Notes under the pieces: generated by a model
Seen by the model: the letters and a program-made list of their open reading frames with translations, nothing else
What the model was told of the DNA's origin: nothing
The model's database searches: none
Source of the DNA: Anaerostipes sp.
GTDB lineage: Bacteria; Bacillota; Clostridia; Lachnospirales; Lachnospiraceae
Direction of reading: 5' to 3'
Length of the DNA stretch: 64,000 nt
NCBI GenBank assembly: GCA_028704435.1
Contig: JAQWFL010000012.1
Span: forward strand, 18,146 to 82,145
Position numbers and translations under genes: made by a program
In this document: piece by piece, positions 61,666 to 64,000 of the stretch
Position numbering within the stretch: position 1 is the stretch's first letter
Layout: the number at the start of each line of letters is the position of its first letter

Positions 61666-62928
61666 GTGAAGACAAAAGCAGTAAGACTATATGGAAAAGA
61701 AGATTTAAGACTTGACGAATTTGAACTTCCTGAGATGAAAGATGATGAAATCTTAGTTGAAGTGGTGACAGATAGTCTTTGTATGTCGAGCTTTAAAGCT
61801 TTAACACAAGCTGAAAATCACAAGAAAGTTCCAGAAAATATTAGTACCAATCCTATTATTTTAGGTCATGAGTTTTGTGGAGTTATAAAAAAAGTAGGGA
61901 AGAAGTGGAAACAACAATATACGGAGGGTGACAAATTTGTCATCCAGCCGAATATTGGAACAAAAAATGGATATGCCCCAGGATATTCTTTCGAGTATGT
62001 GGGTGGAGATTCTATTTATGCAGTTTTGTTTTCACAGATTATGGAAAATGGATCTCTTTTGAAATACAATGGAGATTCTTTCTTTGAAGGATCTTTAGTA
62101 GAACCTTTATCATGTGTTGTAGGGGCATTTAATGCTCAGTACCATCATAAAAAAATGTATTGTTATGAACATGTAATGGGGATTAAAGAAGGTGGCAACA
62201 TGGCCATTCTTGGTGCAACAGGTCCAATGGGATTTCTGGCAATTGATTTAGCACTTCATGGACCGAAGAAACCAGATGTTTTGGTTGTAACAGGAAGAAC
62301 AGAATCTAAAATTGATATGGCTCGCAAATTATATACTGTAGAAGAAGCAAAAAAACAAGGGGTTGAACTTATCTATGTAAATACAAAGGACATGAATGAC
62401 TTTAGTATTCCGTTACGTAAATGTACAAAAGATAATCAAGGGTTTGACGATGTATTTGTATTTGCTCCAGTACAGGAAATGGTAACACAGGGAGAAAAAA
62501 TACTTGCATTTGATGGATGCCTTAATTTCTTTTCTGGTCCATCAGATACAGAGTTTTCTTCTACTGTAAACTTCTATAATGTGCATTATAATTCTACACA
62601 TTTTATTGGAACCAGTGGTGGAAATACAGAAGATATGAAACAAGCAATTCAATACATTGAAACAGGAGTGATTCATGTTGCAAAAATTGCGACACATATT
62701 CTTGGATTAGATGGGGTTGTAGAAACGACAAAAGCACTTCCAAAGTTAACTGGAGGGAAAAAAATTGTATATACACATAAAAAATTCCCTTGTATTGAAG
62801 TTGACAAGTTAGGCGAAATAAGTGAAAATGAATTTATAGAAAACTTGGAAAAGATAGTGAAAAAACATGATCATTTATGGAGCGCTGAAGCCGAAGCCTA
62901 TTTTTTGGAGAACGCTCCTAACATATAA
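61666..62928 (+). CDS. Zinc-type dehydrogenase, L-sorbose-1-phosphate-reductase-like
   Basis: A 420-aa member of the medium-chain alcohol dehydrogenase family. Features: LCMSSFKAL (catalytic-zinc region, with Cys retained), LGHEFCGVIKKVG, the Rossmann loop ILGATGPMGFLAIDLA. Length and pattern match SorE-type L-sorbose 1-phosphate reductases, which give glucitol 6-phosphate. Position between the PTS and a sorbitol-6-phosphate-dehydrogenase-like gene fits this. The start follows TGGAGGAG; it is GTG at 61666. Confidence 0.78.
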   Translation: MKTKAVRLYGKEDLRLDEFELPEMKDDEILVEVVTDSLCMSSFKALTQAENHKKVPENISTNPIILGHEFCGVIKKVGKKWKQQYTEGDKFVIQPNIGTKNGYAPGYSFEYVGGDSIYAVLFSQIMENGSLLKYNGDSFFEGSLVEPLSCVVGAFNAQYHHKKMYCYEHVMGIKEGGNMAILGATGPMGFLAIDLALHGPKKPDVLVVTGRTESKIDMARKLYTVEEAKKQGVELIYVNTKDMNDFSIPLRKCTKDNQGFDDVFVFAPVQEMVTQGEKILAFDGCLNFFSGPSDTEFSSTVNFYNVHYNSTHFIGTSGGNTEDMKQAIQYIETGVIHVAKIATHILGLDGVVETTKALPKLTGGKKIVYTHKKFPCIEVDKLGEISENEFIENLEKIVKKHDHLWSAEAEAYFLENAPNI

Positions 62929-62939
62929 AGGAGTCGCTT

Positions 62940-63788
62940 ATGGGTAAGGAAGTTTCAGTTAGAAATCAAGTATTTTCAGCTTATGATAGTTTGTTTGATG
63001 CTGAGAAGAAAGTAGCAGATTATTTGATCAATCACCAAGAAGAAGCAATTGAGATGTCGGTGTCAGAGCTGGCAGCAGCCTGTGAAGCAAGTCAGGCTAC
63101 CATTGTACGATTTTGTAAAAAGATTGGATGCAATGGATTTCATCATTTGAAAATCAAGATGGCGAAGGAAATGCGTAAGCTAGATCAAAAAACTGTTTCA
63201 AATGAAATCAGTGTAGACAATATATCACAGTCATTGACAAATATTTTGGCGACGAAGATTGAAGAATTAAGAGAAACACTCAACCATATTCATGAGGATG
63301 AACTAAAAGAAATCATAGATATTATTTTAGATTCTAATGTTGTGGAATTTGCAGCAATGGGAAATACAATTCCAATTGCTTTGGATGGTTCTTATAAGTT
63401 CAATCAATTGGGAATTGCAGCAGTGGCCTCAACTATTTGGGAGAGCCAAGAGGCCTTTGCAAGAACTTTAAGAGAAAAAGACGTATTGATTGCGATTTCT
63501 GCATCTGGTGCCTCTAGACATTTGCTGAATATAGCAAAAATTGTGAGAGAGAATGGTGGAAAAGTCATTGCAATTACCAATCAGGAAAAATCCCCTCTAG
63601 CAGAAGAGAGTGATTATGTGATTGTAACAGCAACACGGGAACAAGTTTTCCACGACCAGGTAAGTTTTACGAGAATGGCAGCTATGGCAGTGATTGACAG
63701 TTTATTTTTATTGTTATTCTCAACAAAATGGGATTCATTTAGTAATTTAGCAGAACACGAACAATCCGTCTCAGAAGATAAAATATAA
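62940..63788 (+). CDS. RpiR/MurR-family regulator
   Basis: A 282-aa regulator with an N-terminal HTH_6 domain (FDAEKKVADYLINHQEEAIEMSVSELAAACEASQATIVRFCKKIGCNGFHHLKIKM is its region, about 15-75) and a C-terminal SIS sugar-phosphate-binding domain (about 120-255: VVEFAAMGNTIPIALDGSYKF; LIAISASGASRHLL). It likely senses a sugar phosphate and binds the GAAAT-palindrome upstream of the operon. It is located inside the operon, before the last visible gene. Confidence 0.92.
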   Translation: MGKEVSVRNQVFSAYDSLFDAEKKVADYLINHQEEAIEMSVSELAAACEASQATIVRFCKKIGCNGFHHLKIKMAKEMRKLDQKTVSNEISVDNISQSLTNILATKIEELRETLNHIHEDELKEIIDIILDSNVVEFAAMGNTIPIALDGSYKFNQLGIAAVASTIWESQEAFARTLREKDVLIAISASGASRHLLNIAKIVRENGGKVIAITNQEKSPLAEESDYVIVTATREQVFHDQVSFTRMAAMAVIDSLFLLLFSTKWDSFSNLAEHEQSVSEDKI

Positions 63789-63798
63789 GGAGACGAAC

Positions 63799-64000
63799 AT
63801 GAACAATTCATGGCTAGAACTTGAAGGAAAAACAGTAATCGTAACAGGTGGAGCATCTGGAATTGGGAAAGCAGTTGCCCAAGGGTATTTGGATGCTGGA
63901 GCAAACGTAGTTGTTTCAGATATGGCACCAGAAGCACCAGAGATGAACGAAGAATGTGGAAAGTTTCACTATGTAAAGACAGATGTCACAAATGCAGCAC
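63799..64000 (+). CDS. SDR dehydrogenase, sorbitol-6-phosphate 2-dehydrogenase-like (partial)
   Basis: The first 67 codons of a short-chain dehydrogenase; the rest lies beyond the window. ATG at 63799 follows AAGGAGA. The N-terminal NAD(P) motif TGGASGIGKAVA, the acidic VVVSD after the second strand (favouring NAD over NADP) and YVKTDVTNAA are visible. Next to a PTS and a SorE-like reductase, a sorbitol-6-phosphate 2-dehydrogenase producing fructose 6-phosphate is most likely. Other SDR roles cannot be excluded from this fragment. Confidence 0.75.
   Translation, partial: MNNSWLELEGKTVIVTGGASGIGKAVAQGYLDAGANVVVSDMAPEAPEMNEECGKFHYVKTDVTNAA

Noticed and set aside
1..64000. CRISPR arrays, rRNA, tRNA, intact IS elements
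   Set aside because: No regularly spaced repeats, cloverleaf or rRNA-like sequences and no intact transposase were seen on reading both strands. A formal tRNA or CRISPR scan was not possible.

Overview
The window is AT-rich, has strong AGGAGG-type ribosome-binding sites and short intergenic gaps, and fits a low-GC anaerobic Firmicute. The gene set points to the Lachnospiraceae (Anaerostipes/Coprococcus-like; genus level is only a guess): feoA-feoA-feoB with a small Cys-rich partner, DUF3793-flavodoxin-DUF2325, a Csp-like S8 peptidase, threonine/serine exporter halves, dlt and kdp operons, and PTS sugar operons at both ends. I saw no rRNA, tRNA, CRISPR array or intact insertion sequence.

Layout. 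0.1-4.8 kb: a glycoside PTS operon (GH4 6-phospho-beta-glucosidase, aldose epimerase, EIICBA). 5.1-6.4 kb: an Rpn-type nuclease and an MmcQ/YjbR protein. 6.6-9.8 kb: a two-component system divergent from two small exported proteins that share a duplicated domain. 9.9-15.2 kb: an iron block (DtxR-type regulator, two feoA, feoB, FeoB-associated peptide, truncated Fur, then DUF3793, flavodoxin and DUF2325). Four promoters here carry versions of the same GTTAG-N6-CTAAC repeat. 15.3-20.5 kb: a PucR regulator divergent from an amino-acid ABC transporter and a GSA-aminomutase-like aminotransferase. 20.6-29.8 kb: housekeeping and export genes (nfo, MBL hydrolase, phosphoesterase, maf, degV, LysR/YeiH pair, ThrE halves, NUDIX, MetAP).

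29.8-36.4 kb is the accessory hot spot: an intact S8 peptidase; a two-gene Gabija-like anti-phage system (OLD/TOPRIM nuclease plus UvrD-like helicase) between two 21-bp direct repeats; a frameshifted 3' remnant of a second S8 gene; and a broken rhuM. 36.5-45.0 kb is a kdp potassium operon (TPR gene, kdpF, A, B, C, D, E) with a KdpE-like box and an inverted repeat that can mask the first ribosome-binding site.

45.1-51.4 kb holds a cysteine-synthase-like gene, an ABC-F antibiotic-resistance-type ATPase behind an elaborate leader with a four-codon upstream ORF, a ROK regulator with a perfect operator, a PHP phosphoesterase, pta and a CarD-like regulator. 51.5-55.8 kb is dltABCD followed by a short dltX-like gene at the 3' end. 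56.0-58.8 kb: a dTDP-dehydrorhamnose-reductase-like gene, a dicarboxylate/glutamate symporter and a TPR membrane protein. 59.0 kb to the end: a mannose-family PTS operon with sorbose-1-phosphate-reductase-like and sorbitol-6-phosphate-dehydrogenase-like enzymes and an RpiR regulator, cut by the window edge.

Nothing here is clearly a wholly new system. The most rewarding targets are the repeat-flanked Gabija cassette, the ABC-F leader RNA, the kdp leader, the iron regulon motif and the displaced dltX.
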